Shown: piece after piece, positions 6,026-14,168 of the stretch | How the letters are laid out: each line of letters opens with the position of its first letter | Position numbering within the stretch: the first letter of the stretch is position 1 | Assembly (NCBI GenBank): GCA_947307015.1 | Contig: CAMZHV010000032.1 | Location: 1 to 33,737 of the forward strand | Source of the DNA: an uncultured Prevotellaceae bacterium | GTDB taxonomy: Bacteria > Bacteroidota > Bacteroidia > Bacteroidales > Bacteroidaceae | Direction: 5' to 3' | DNA length: 33,737 nt | Notes under the pieces: model-generated | Database searches by the model: none | What the model saw: the letters and a program-made list of their open reading frames with translations, nothing else | What the model was told of the DNA's origin: nothing | Made by a program: the position numbers and the translations under genes

Positions 6026-7951
6026 TTATTGCTTGGTGATCTTGCAGTAGTGCTTGCCTGCATAGCTGAGGAAGAGCTGCACCTTGTAGGTGCCTGCCTC
6101 GGCCACGCTGAGGTTAGCGCCGTCCTGGGAGAGGTCGTCGAAGGAGCCGCCCCAGTTGATGGCCCAGTCGTGGTTGGCACGGAACTTGAACTCGCCGCCA
6201 GCCAGCTCGGTGGTCACTTCGAAGCAACCGCCTTCGATGTTGTAGGTGAGCTCAATGTCTGTGGCCCAGTCGCCGCCGTTGCCGATGATGCTGACGGAGG
6301 TGAGTGCTGTGAGCTTGTAGGTCATGGCTGCAAGGTCAACATCAATGACATAGACACCAGCATCGGGAGCGTCGATATTGCCAACGCCCTGATCGGAGAG
6401 CGTGCCAGCGTAGGCCGTACCTTCGAGCTTCTCGAAGTCGCCGTCCCAGTTGTCAGCGTTGGGCTTGAACTTGAACTCGCCATTGAGGTAGTAGATGCCA
6501 GAGTACTGACCAGCGCCATTGCCGAACAGCGGATGACTTACGCCCCAGCCGCTCTCGTTGCCAATCTCGTAGACGAAGTCGGGATAACCGCTATCGGGCT
6601 TCACCGTGCAGTGAGCAGGAGCCTCGTCGCTCAGGTAGAGGCGAATGATGTAGGCACCTTCAGCGTCAAGGTTCAGGTTGGCGCCGCCTTGTGAGAGGTC
6701 GTCGAAAGTGCCGCCCCAGTTGATAGCCCAGTCGTGGTTGGCACGGAACTTGAACTCGCCGGCGTTAAGCGTCTCGCGAGCTTCCCAGCACTTCAGGTTC
6801 TCGTTGTAGGTCATGTCGACGTCGGTGTCCCAAGAGCCGCGAACAGAACCGATGATGCTGATGGAAGTGACAGACGTAATCTTGTAGGTCATCTCCTTGA
6901 GGTCGACCTGAACGAAATAGAATCCAGCAGCTACGCCATCAACATTAGGACCGCCGTCGGCAGTGAGGGTTCCGGCAGAGCCGTCGCCGCTGGCCTTCTC
7001 CCAGTCGCCGTCCCAGTTGTCCTTGTTGGGCTTGAACTTGAACTCGCCGTCGAGGTAGATGACAGCTTCATACTGACCTTGGCCGTTGCCATGGAGCGGA
7101 TGAGCTTCGCTCCAGCCGCTCTCGTTGCCAATCTCGTAGATGAACTCGTTGAAGCCCACGGGCGTAGCCTTCCAAGTCTGGTCGAGCATGTTGAACGTGA
7201 GGTCGTAGAAGAGGGCATCGGGGTCGGCGATGATGACGAGGTTGCCGCCATCATTGTTGTAGTTGAACCTGCCTTCCTCGGCACCAGCTGCCAGACAGCC
7301 GCTCCAGTCGCCGCCTAAGCCGCTCTCAGGAGTCATCTTGAATTCAATGTTGCTGCCGTCCTCAGTAGCGGGGATGCGCAGCTTGAAGGTCTGGTTGGTG
7401 TAAGGATCGCTGCCGTCGTTGGTGAGCTTGTAGGTCGTGTCCGTATTGTCCCAACCGTTGATGGAACCCGTGAGGTAGTAGGCAGCCTCGATGATGGGAG
7501 CCTGCGGAATAGCCCTGATGGAGAAGGGAGCAGAGGTGGCCAACCTCACGGCAGTAGTACCGTTGCTGGTCCACATGCTGACGGTGGCTATGATGGTGCG
7601 CTCCACGGGCTTGCGGCCGTAGACGTTGGCCACGATGTCCTGAAGCTCTTTAGCAGACATTCTGCCTTCACTGTCCAGCGCGTATTCTTCATCTTCAATG
7701 TTGAGTGTATAGAAGGGGGCGTAGCCCTGAGCGGATGCCGTAGGGGCTTGGATCTGAGCAATCTGAACCATCGCCTGACCCTCTTCAAGGGCATTGAGGT
7801 CGATGGTAGGAACTGTGGTCACGCTACCATCGCCGAACGTCACTGTTGCGGGTTGTTCGGGCTGCTGTTGCGGCACCCAATCCTTATAGTCTTCGTTGCA
7901 GGCGGTCAGCCCGAAAAGGGCTGCCGCTGCGATATACATAAACTTTTTCAT
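6026..7951 (-). CDS. susF: SusF/SusE-like outer-membrane starch-binding lipoprotein with five modules
   Basis: The 641-residue lipoprotein (lipobox LTAC, Cys18, followed by NEDYKD) has a SusE/F-type N-terminal domain (about 20-150) and then five beta-rich modules: about 157-262, 270-360, 363-452, 459-550 and 552-640. Modules 2+3 and 4+5 are a tandem duplication: YEIGNESGW, GEFKFKP, NWDGD, SISIIG, GEFKFRANHDWAINWGG and FDDLSQ occur in both. The aromatic residues (W, Y) recur as expected for CBM contacts with starch. By comparison, B. thetaiotaomicron SusF has three starch-binding modules and SusE two. The protein is non-enzymatic and would hold starch at the surface next to SusCD and the amylase. 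The gene sits 17 nt after the susE-like gene. Confidence 0.88.
   Translation of the reverse strand: MKKFMYIAAAALFGLTACNEDYKDWVPQQQPEQPATVTFGDGSVTTVPTIDLNALEEGQAMVQIAQIQAPTASAQGYAPFYTLNIEDEEYALDSEGRMSAKELQDIVANVYGRKPVERTIIATVSMWTSNGTTAVRLATSAPFSIRAIPQAPIIEAAYYLTGSINGWDNTDTTYKLTNDGSDPYTNQTFKLRIPATEDGSNIEFKMTPESGLGGDWSGCLAAGAEEGRFNYNNDGGNLVIIADPDALFYDLTFNMLDQTWKATPVGFNEFIYEIGNESGWSEAHPLHGNGQGQYEAVIYLDGEFKFKPNKDNWDGDWEKASGDGSAGTLTADGGPNVDGVAAGFYFVQVDLKEMTYKITSVTSISIIGSVRGSWDTDVDMTYNENLKCWEARETLNAGEFKFRANHDWAINWGGTFDDLSQGGANLNLDAEGAYIIRLYLSDEAPAHCTVKPDSGYPDFVYEIGNESGWGVSHPLFGNGAGQYSGIYYLNGEFKFKPNADNWDGDFEKLEGTAYAGTLSDQGVGNIDAPDAGVYVIDVDLAAMTYKLTALTSVSIIGNGGDWATDIELTYNIEGGCFEVTTELAGGEFKFRANHDWAINWGGSFDDLSQDGANLSVAEAGTYKVQLFLSYAGKHYCKITKQ
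6032..7144 (-). repeat. Tandem intragenic duplication in susF-like gene
   Basis: Two units of about 546-549 bp (7144-6596 and 6577-6032) encode module pairs 2+3 and 4+5. Parts are almost identical at DNA level, for example the stretch near 6141-6198 against 6700-6757, which differs at only a few bases. This indicates a fairly recent duplication or continuing gene conversion. Confidence 0.85.
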
Positions 7952-7968
7952 AGTGCTTATTCGTCTGT

Positions 7969-9207
7969 TTAGTTAGCGATGAAATAGAACTGGCCGGTGA
8001 TGTCATTGAGGAACACCGTGTAGGAACCGGCAACGTAAGGAATGTTGGGGCCGCCGTTGGTGCCTGTGCCATAGGGGAAGGCTTCGGCACCCCAGTTGTC
8101 TGCCCAGTCGTCATTGGCAGCGAACTTAACTTCGCCGTCCTCGGCCGGGTTGAACTGAGCCACCCAGATGTGGTTCTCGCCGCTGAGTGTCTCGCAGGCA
8201 TCCATGTGGTCGTCCATGCTCCAGTTGTTGTAGCCGCCAGGCATACTCATGGTGCTGAAGGTCTTGGGCGACTTGCTGTAAGCCTCAATGGTGACTTTCT
8301 GGCTCTTGGTGTTCAGACGTACGGTGTAGTAGCCGTCGGCCTTGATACCGATGTTGTGGTTGTCGCCGTCCTCGTCGGAGATGAGGGCTGCATCGGGATT
8401 CTCGACATCCTGATAGTGGAGCTGCAGACGTGGTTTGGCAGTTGTGTCGCCACTGCCCCACTCGCCTGGCGTGAACACGAACTTGAACTGTGTGCCAGCT
8501 GTCATGTAGCCAGTGTAGGAGATGACACCTGTACCGGTTGCCTTGTCGTACTCCTCGTCGGCGCTGGGCAGCAATGGGATAAGACCCTTGCCCACCTGAT
8601 CAGCACCGTTGCTCCATGAAGCACTGCCGATGTTGTTACCAACCATGTACCAAACAATGGGCGGAACGTTAGCGATGTAATAGGGAATCGTGTTCACCGT
8701 GACGGTGTTGGAGGAGGTGATGGGATAATAGTCCTTGAACGAGGCATCGCGGATGGAAGCGATGGCACGGAAGGTGACGGGCTGCACATAAGGCACGTCG
8801 GCATAGTCAGACCAGCCGAGCATGAGCTGCAGCGCTTGGTCAATAGCCTCGGAGTTCAAAACAGCTGTGCAGCTGTTGAAGGTCTGTTCGAGGGTGAAAT
8901 AGTCGGCACCCGTGTTGTCCTTGGCCTCGGGGTCGAAAGCCTTGTTGAAGGTGCCCTTCGGCGAAAGCTGTACGACGTATGTGGGCACGACGGGAGCTCC
9001 GAAGTCGGTGAAGGTGGGCAGCGTCCAAGACAACTCGATGCCCTGAGACGCCGCAAGGTCTACGTTCGCCTTGCCTACGGAAGGCTGGAAGAGGCTGAAC
9101 TCAGTGGGTTGAACGAGCGTCGGGTTGGAGGCGTTGTCGTCGCTGCACGCAGTGAAGGCGAGAGTGCCGCCGAGCAGCATCATCGCGTATGAAAATATCT
9201 TTTTCAT
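7969..9207 (-). CDS. susE: SusE-like outer-membrane starch-binding lipoprotein
   Basis: The 412-residue lipoprotein (lipobox FTAC, Cys21, followed by SDDN) has a SusE N-terminal domain (about 27-178: ELSWTLPTFTDFG, VPTYVVQLSPKG) and two carbohydrate-binding modules (about 183-310 with VWYMVGNNIGSASW, and 316-411 with SMPGGYNNWS and KFAANDDWADNWG). The second module shares the F-A/R-N-D/H-W-A-NWG signature with the susF-like protein, so the two proteins share module ancestry. It is expected to bind starch or maltodextrin on the surface and assist SusCD. Spacing is 22 nt after susD and 17 nt before the susF-like gene. Confidence 0.88.
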   Translation of the reverse strand: MKKIFSYAMMLLGGTLAFTACSDDNASNPTLVQPTEFSLFQPSVGKANVDLAASQGIELSWTLPTFTDFGAPVVPTYVVQLSPKGTFNKAFDPEAKDNTGADYFTLEQTFNSCTAVLNSEAIDQALQLMLGWSDYADVPYVQPVTFRAIASIRDASFKDYYPITSSNTVTVNTIPYYIANVPPIVWYMVGNNIGSASWSNGADQVGKGLIPLLPSADEEYDKATGTGVISYTGYMTAGTQFKFVFTPGEWGSGDTTAKPRLQLHYQDVENPDAALISDEDGDNHNIGIKADGYYTVRLNTKSQKVTIEAYSKSPKTFSTMSMPGGYNNWSMDDHMDACETLSGENHIWVAQFNPAEDGEVKFAANDDWADNWGAEAFPYGTGTNGGPNIPYVAGSYTVFLNDITGQFYFIAN

Positions 9208-9229
9208 GTCCGTTTGCGTTTACTTGAGA

Positions 9230-10840
9230 TTAATAACCGGGGTTCTGCGTTAGCTTGGGATTAGCGTTGATGTCCTCAGCAGGAATGGCGAAGATGTTGC
9301 GGAAGGCTGCGAAGCCCTGACCGTTCTGCACGCCGCCTTTCCAATCCCAGAGATACTTGGCACTGCCATCGCCGCCGAAATAGCCGAAGCGGACGAGGTC
9401 GGTGCGGCGGAAACCTTCGTAGTAGAGTTCGCGTGAACGCTCGTCGAGGATATAGTCGAGCGTGCAGGTGGCTTGATCGACGCTCTTGGCGTTGGCACGG
9501 CTGCGCAGGGCATTGATGTAACCCAGACCCGTTGTGCTGATATTGCCGCCATTGAGACGAGCGTCAGCCTCTGCTGCGATGAGGTAAGCCTCGGCGGCAC
9601 GCATGATGAAGTAGTCGGCGTCGATGAACTGGGAGTTGTGACCCGTGGCACCCGTGGAGTAGCTGTTGCGATACTTGCCTACGGAATAGCCGGAGGTGAA
9701 CTCGCTGGGGTTGGTGACCACGAGCTCGCGATCCACGCCGTAGAAGAGGGCGCGATTGTCGCCAGCAGCGGCTGCCATGTCGTTGATGGTTGCTTCAGGA
9801 GCGTCGCCATTGGGGAAGAACTTGGCGATGAACTGACTGCGGGCGCGGTTGCCTGCCCAGTTCTCCTTCGTGCCATAGTCGCCGTTGGTGTCCATGTCGT
9901 CCTTCCAGCAGGAAGCCATCAGGAAGAGGGTAGTACCCCAAGAGGTGGTGGTCACGCCGTCCTGCAGCAAGGGGAGGATAGCTTCGACGGAAGCACCGTT
10001 CTCGCCATTGTCGCCCATGAAAAGCATCTGATAGGCACTGTAACCGCCCTTGCCAGAAGTCCACAACTTGTGGGGACCCTTGATGACCTTCTCGGCATAT
10101 TCCTTGGCATCAGACCAACGGGCAGTGCCTGTGTAGACCTCTGCATTGAGATACATACGAGCCAGCAACAGGTTGGCAGCGTCTTGGTCGGCACGGCCAT
10201 AACCCTCGGTAGCGCTTGTGCGGGCTGCGGGTTCGAGCATATTGCCCACGCACTCCTTGAGTTCGCTCTCAATCCATGCGAAGAGGTCAGCGCGCTGGAT
10301 CTGCTCGGGACTCTCAGCAGAGAGCGCGGTGGCGAATGGAACGTTGCCGTAGCAGTCCATGAGGAAATAATAATAGAACGCGCGCAGGAAGCGAATCTCA
10401 GCTTCGCGGGTAGCGTCAACGCCAGCGCAGACATCAAGATAATGGTTGCAGTAGGTGATGCCGGCATAGAGGCGATAGTAGAAGCCCTGAAGCATAGGAT
10501 GAGAAGCATCCCAGGTGTTGTAATTGAACTGAGGTATGCCCGGGTCGCCCCATCCGCAGATGGCCTCGTCGGTGGTCAGCTCGTTGGCGTTCCACATCTG
10601 ACGGACGAAACCAGTGGTACCGCCGTCGAGACCGTCGATATCGCAGTCGCCATTGGCACCGCCGTTACCAGCCAGCGCCATGTTGGCATAACATTTCGTG
10701 TAGAGCCCGGCCTCGTCCACGGTCATCGTGGTGCTGGGGTCGATAGGCGTGACGTCCAAGTCCCCTACACACGAGCTCAAGCCTGCGGTCAGCGCGAGAG
10801 CTGACACAGGAAGAAGATATTTGAATTTATTGAGTTTCAT
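9230..10840 (-). CDS. susD: SusD-family starch-binding lipoprotein
   Basis: The 536-residue lipoprotein (Cys24 in LSSC) belongs to the SusD/RagB family: N-terminal CVGDLDVTPIDPST, the TPR-like region with FLRAFYYYFLMDCYGNVPF, and the C-terminal RSRELYYEGFRRTDLVRFG and NIFAIPAEDINANPKLTQNPGY, which is the standard SusD ending. It forms the lid of the SusC transporter and binds malto-oligosaccharides. Its place directly downstream of susC (32-nt gap) and before susE-like is the canonical sus order. Confidence 0.96.
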   Translation of the reverse strand: MKLNKFKYLLPVSALALTAGLSSCVGDLDVTPIDPSTTMTVDEAGLYTKCYANMALAGNGGANGDCDIDGLDGGTTGFVRQMWNANELTTDEAICGWGDPGIPQFNYNTWDASHPMLQGFYYRLYAGITYCNHYLDVCAGVDATREAEIRFLRAFYYYFLMDCYGNVPFATALSAESPEQIQRADLFAWIESELKECVGNMLEPAARTSATEGYGRADQDAANLLLARMYLNAEVYTGTARWSDAKEYAEKVIKGPHKLWTSGKGGYSAYQMLFMGDNGENGASVEAILPLLQDGVTTTSWGTTLFLMASCWKDDMDTNGDYGTKENWAGNRARSQFIAKFFPNGDAPEATINDMAAAAGDNRALFYGVDRELVVTNPSEFTSGYSVGKYRNSYSTGATGHNSQFIDADYFIMRAAEAYLIAAEADARLNGGNISTTGLGYINALRSRANAKSVDQATCTLDYILDERSRELYYEGFRRTDLVRFGYFGGDGSAKYLWDWKGGVQNGQGFAAFRNIFAIPAEDINANPKLTQNPGY

Positions 10841-10872
10841 AGATGATAGTCTTTATACGAGTTAGCACTACA

Positions 10873-13800
10873 TTAGAAATCGAGAGCAATACCTGCCTCC
10901 ATGGTGAAGGGGCGCGGATAGATGGAGTTGTCGATGCCGCCGAAGACTTCTGGGTCTATACCTTGGTACTTCGTGACGGTGAAGACGTTGGTAGCTGCAA
11001 GGTAAGCGCGACCGCGGAGGAAGTTGTTGCGCGTTTCGAAGGAGTAGCCCAGTGTGATGTTGTCGCACTTGAGGAACGAAGCGTTGTGAACGAAGTGGTC
11101 GGAGACAACATAGTCGTAAGTGGACCAGTTGTTGTCAATGGCCGACGGGATGCTCGTCTGCAAGTAGTTGAACGAGCTGTCGTAACGCTTGGCGGTGTTG
11201 GCATAGCCTGCCTGCTTGTCCCAATAGATGTAGTTGTTGAAGCTGGCGCGGAAGCCGAGGCCGAGATCCCAGTTCTTATACTGCAGACGTGTGCTCAGAC
11301 CTGCGGTATAGGGAGCGTTGGGGCTCTTGTAGAAGTAGCGGTCGTTCTCGCTGATCTTGCCGTCGCCGTCGCGGTCAACGAAGCAGCCTTCCACGGGAAG
11401 ACCGTTCTGGTCGTAAACCTGCTGGTAGACATAGAACGAGCTGGCCGGATGACCCACAGCATGAGCCTGCACCATATTACCTGTACCAGAGGAGATTCCG
11501 CCCGTCATGACAATGGAGCTTTCGCCGGTGAGCTCGGTGATCTCGTTCTTGTTGTAGGTGAAGTTGCCGGTGATTTCCCAGAGCCAGTCCTTGGTGACGA
11601 TGGGACGTGCGGTGAGCATAACCTCGACACCCTTGTTCTCCAACGAACCGATGTTCGAGAGCACCTGGTTGCGGAAGTTGGAGCCTGCGGACACATAAGC
11701 TGTGTTGATCAGGTCGGTGGTCTTGCGGTAGTAAGCGTCGATGCTACCGGAGAGGCGGTTCTTCAGGAAGCTGAAGTCAATACCGACATTGTAGGTCGTC
11801 GTGGTCTCCCATTTCAAGTTCTCATTGTAAGCATCGGGACGATAGAGAATACCGTCGGGATTGACGCCGGTGATGGGATAGCGGCCGTCGGTGTTGTTGA
11901 TGTTGACGTTGTAAGAAGCAAAGTAGTTGTAGTTGCCGATGCCGTCCTGCTGACCTGTCTTACCCCAACCGAGGCGGAGCTTGAGGTCGTCGAGCCACGT
12001 GGTGTTCTTGAGGAACTTCTCCTCGCTGATGCGCCATGCAAAGGCTGCGGAGGGGAAGAGTGCCCAGTGGTCCTTGAAGCGGCTGGAACCGTCGTAACGA
12101 ACGGTACCTGTCAGCATATAACGGTCGAGAAGAATGTAATTGGCACGGCCATAGAAGCTGACGAGGTAGCTCTCCTGCTTCCATTCGCCATAAGTGGGCT
12201 TGTAGGGCTGGCCTGCAAGCGCCTCACCCGTGGTCTCGTCGGTGAGCAGGGAGGTAGTGGGGTAGAAACCTTGATACTCTTGTTCGCCCTCATACTTCTT
12301 GTGGCTCCATTCGTAACCACCCATCACGTCGAAGTGGTGCTTCTCGTTGAAGTCCTTGTAGTACTGAGCGTAGGCCGTATAAATGAGGTTGTACTTGTTC
12401 TCCTTGACATAGCCGTCATTACCATAGTAGAAGTTCGACGGACCCCAGGGAGCGTAGGTGGTATTCTGCTTACCGTTGCCCCAGTCGCCGCTGAAATTCA
12501 TGTGTACACGCAGATCCTCGAGGCCGTGAATCTTATAGTCGACCTCCACGTTACCCATGTAGTCAAAGGAGTTAGCGCGGTCATCCTTCTCATTGATGCG
12601 TGCCAACGGGTTGCTGCCTGCATACGTGTTCTGGATGGTGGGGTAGGAGGGATCGTTGTATGCTGAGCCGTCAGCCTTCCATGCGAAATAGCCGCCATAG
12701 TTGTCGCCGGGGTCATCGGAATAGACGGGCTGCGTGGGATCCATGCGCACGGCGTCGTTGATGGCGTCGGTGTTGGCATAGCGGTTGTGGGCATACATGA
12801 ACTTACCGTTGATGTTGAAGGTCAGGTGGTCGTCGAGGAATGAGGGATTCAATGACACGCTGGCCGTCGTACGCTGGAAGTTGGAAGTCTTCAAGATACC
12901 GTTCTGATTGGTGTAGCCGACCGTGAAACGATAAGGCATGTTCTTCAAACCGCCCGAAACGGTGACGTTGTGATCCGTGCTGACAGCGGGACGATAGATC
13001 TCAGATTGCCAGTCGGTGTCGGCGTTGCCCATGAGGTTGGCAGCGGCTGAGCCTTCACCATAATAATTATTGATGAAGGAACGATATTCGTCAGCGTTGA
13101 GCACATTCATGGAGTTCTTGCGCACGGACACGGCAACGTTGCCGTTGTAGCTGACGTGTGCCTTCTGTCCCTTGTTGCCCTTCTTGGTGGTGATGATGAT
13201 GACACCGTTTGAACCGCGGCTACCATAGATGGCGGTGGCGGAAGCGTCCTTCAACACCGTGAAGCTCTCGATGTCCTGAGGATTGACCATCGACAGGGGG
13301 TTGGCCAAACCCTTGACACCCTGGTCGTCCATGGCCAGACCGTCGATGACGATTAACGGGTTGTTGCTGGCGTTGAGCGACGAGCCGCCACGGATGCGGA
13401 TGTCAGCACCGCCGCCAGGCGTACCGCCGCCAGAGGTGACGTTGACACCGGCAATCTTACCCTGGATCATGTCCTGAGCGTTGACGACGAGACCGTGATT
13501 CTTCTCGTCGGGTTTGATGGCCGTGACAGCACCGGTCAAGTCATGCTTCTTCACCGTACCGTAACCGATGACCACCACGTCTTCGAGCAACTTGGTGTCC
13601 TCGGCCAGTGTGACATTCACCACGGGGCGTGCCGGCACGGTCTGTGTGGCAAATCCCATGAATGAGATGGTCAGCTGGCTGCCTTCCGGCGCTGAGATAG
13701 AAAAATTACCGTCGAAGTCCGTCGTTGTGCCGCCTTCTTGTCCGATGATTCGAACAGTAGCGCCCATGACAGGTTCGCCGGTATCATCCTTCACGTGACC

Positions 13801-13899
13801 TTTGACTTGTATCTGTGCAAAGGTGCCAAGTGAGATGAAAAGCCCGCAAATGAGGGCAAGGATTCGCACAGGAATCCTGATGTTTACCTGCTTCATCAT
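10873..13899 (-). CDS. susC: SusC-family TonB-dependent transporter
   Basis: This 1008-residue outer-membrane barrel imports starch oligosaccharides with SusD. It shows a signal peptide cleaved near A28 (TFAQ), a carboxypeptidase-D-like N-terminal domain (about 30-105), the TonB box region DVVVIGYGTVKKHDLTGAV (107-125), the plug with GSRGSNGVIIITTKKG, and a C-terminus ending in Phe (AGIALDF) as needed for barrel assembly. A second ATG follows the first directly. It is the first gene of the minus-strand operon and is divergent from the sugar transporter gene. A good -7 box but no clear -33 element precedes it, so transcription probably needs an activator such as a SusR-type regulator, which is not in this window. 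Confidence 0.97.
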   Translation of the reverse strand: MMKQVNIRIPVRILALICGLFISLGTFAQIQVKGHVKDDTGEPVMGATVRIIGQEGGTTTDFDGNFSISAPEGSQLTISFMGFATQTVPARPVVNVTLAEDTKLLEDVVVIGYGTVKKHDLTGAVTAIKPDEKNHGLVVNAQDMIQGKIAGVNVTSGGGTPGGGADIRIRGGSSLNASNNPLIVIDGLAMDDQGVKGLANPLSMVNPQDIESFTVLKDASATAIYGSRGSNGVIIITTKKGNKGQKAHVSYNGNVAVSVRKNSMNVLNADEYRSFINNYYGEGSAAANLMGNADTDWQSEIYRPAVSTDHNVTVSGGLKNMPYRFTVGYTNQNGILKTSNFQRTTASVSLNPSFLDDHLTFNINGKFMYAHNRYANTDAINDAVRMDPTQPVYSDDPGDNYGGYFAWKADGSAYNDPSYPTIQNTYAGSNPLARINEKDDRANSFDYMGNVEVDYKIHGLEDLRVHMNFSGDWGNGKQNTTYAPWGPSNFYYGNDGYVKENKYNLIYTAYAQYYKDFNEKHHFDVMGGYEWSHKKYEGEQEYQGFYPTTSLLTDETTGEALAGQPYKPTYGEWKQESYLVSFYGRANYILLDRYMLTGTVRYDGSSRFKDHWALFPSAAFAWRISEEKFLKNTTWLDDLKLRLGWGKTGQQDGIGNYNYFASYNVNINNTDGRYPITGVNPDGILYRPDAYNENLKWETTTTYNVGIDFSFLKNRLSGSIDAYYRKTTDLINTAYVSAGSNFRNQVLSNIGSLENKGVEVMLTARPIVTKDWLWEITGNFTYNKNEITELTGESSIVMTGGISSGTGNMVQAHAVGHPASSFYVYQQVYDQNGLPVEGCFVDRDGDGKISENDRYFYKSPNAPYTAGLSTRLQYKNWDLGLGFRASFNNYIYWDKQAGYANTAKRYDSSFNYLQTSIPSAIDNNWSTYDYVVSDHFVHNASFLKCDNITLGYSFETRNNFLRGRAYLAATNVFTVTKYQGIDPEVFGGIDNSIYPRPFTMEAGIALDF

Positions 13900-13957
13900 G
13901 CTTGTTTAGTTTAATTAATTTATATTGGTTAAGGTTCTTTTTTTTGCCTAAAACGGT

Positions 13958-13966
13958 GCAAAGGTA
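13958..13966 (-). promoter_or_regulatory. Bacteroidota -7 box for sus operon
   Basis: On the minus strand the sequence reads TACCTTTGC, matching TAnnTTTGC, about 60 nt before the susC start. No TTG-type -33 element is seen about 20 nt upstream, consistent with activator dependence. Confidence 0.65.
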
Positions 13967-13994
13967 ATAAAATCTTCATTAGATGTTACTTTTC

Positions 13995-14051
13995 GAGCCA
14001 TATTTTTTTTGATTTTTGTTAAAAAGCGTTGAATATTTAGTTTAATGGCTC
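13995..14051. promoter_or_regulatory. Inverted repeat between divergent sus promoters
   Basis: GAGCCAT (13995-14001) and ATGGCTC (14045-14051) form a 7-bp inverted repeat around 43 bp of AT-rich DNA, placed between the two divergent -7 boxes. It could be a regulator site serving both operons; the evidence is position and symmetry only. Confidence 0.3.
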
Positions 14052-14080
14052 AAAATAGTGGAAGAATCGAAACTATTGCC

Positions 14081-14089
14081 TAACTTTGC
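14081..14089 (+). promoter_or_regulatory. Bacteroidota -7 box for transporter-malQ operon
   Basis: TAACTTTGC matches the consensus and lies 79 nt before the ATG of the MFS gene. A convincing -33 element is missing here as well, so both divergent units may share an activator. Confidence 0.6.
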
Positions 14090-14168
14090 GGTCTAAACTA
14101 ACAAACTTTTGTCCAGCGCTTGCGACGCCTGACCTCTTAAAGAACGTTTTTATTTACAACTCACCTCT

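Noticed and set aside
9473..10804. 443-codon open frame opposite susD
   Set aside because: It is antisense to an unmistakable SusD and has no domain or plausible start context.
10843..12666. 607-codon open frame on the plus strand opposite susC
   Set aside because: It is fully antisense to a clear SusC gene. Its product is a Val/Gly/Glu-rich string with no recognisable domain, as expected from reverse-complemented GC-rich codons.
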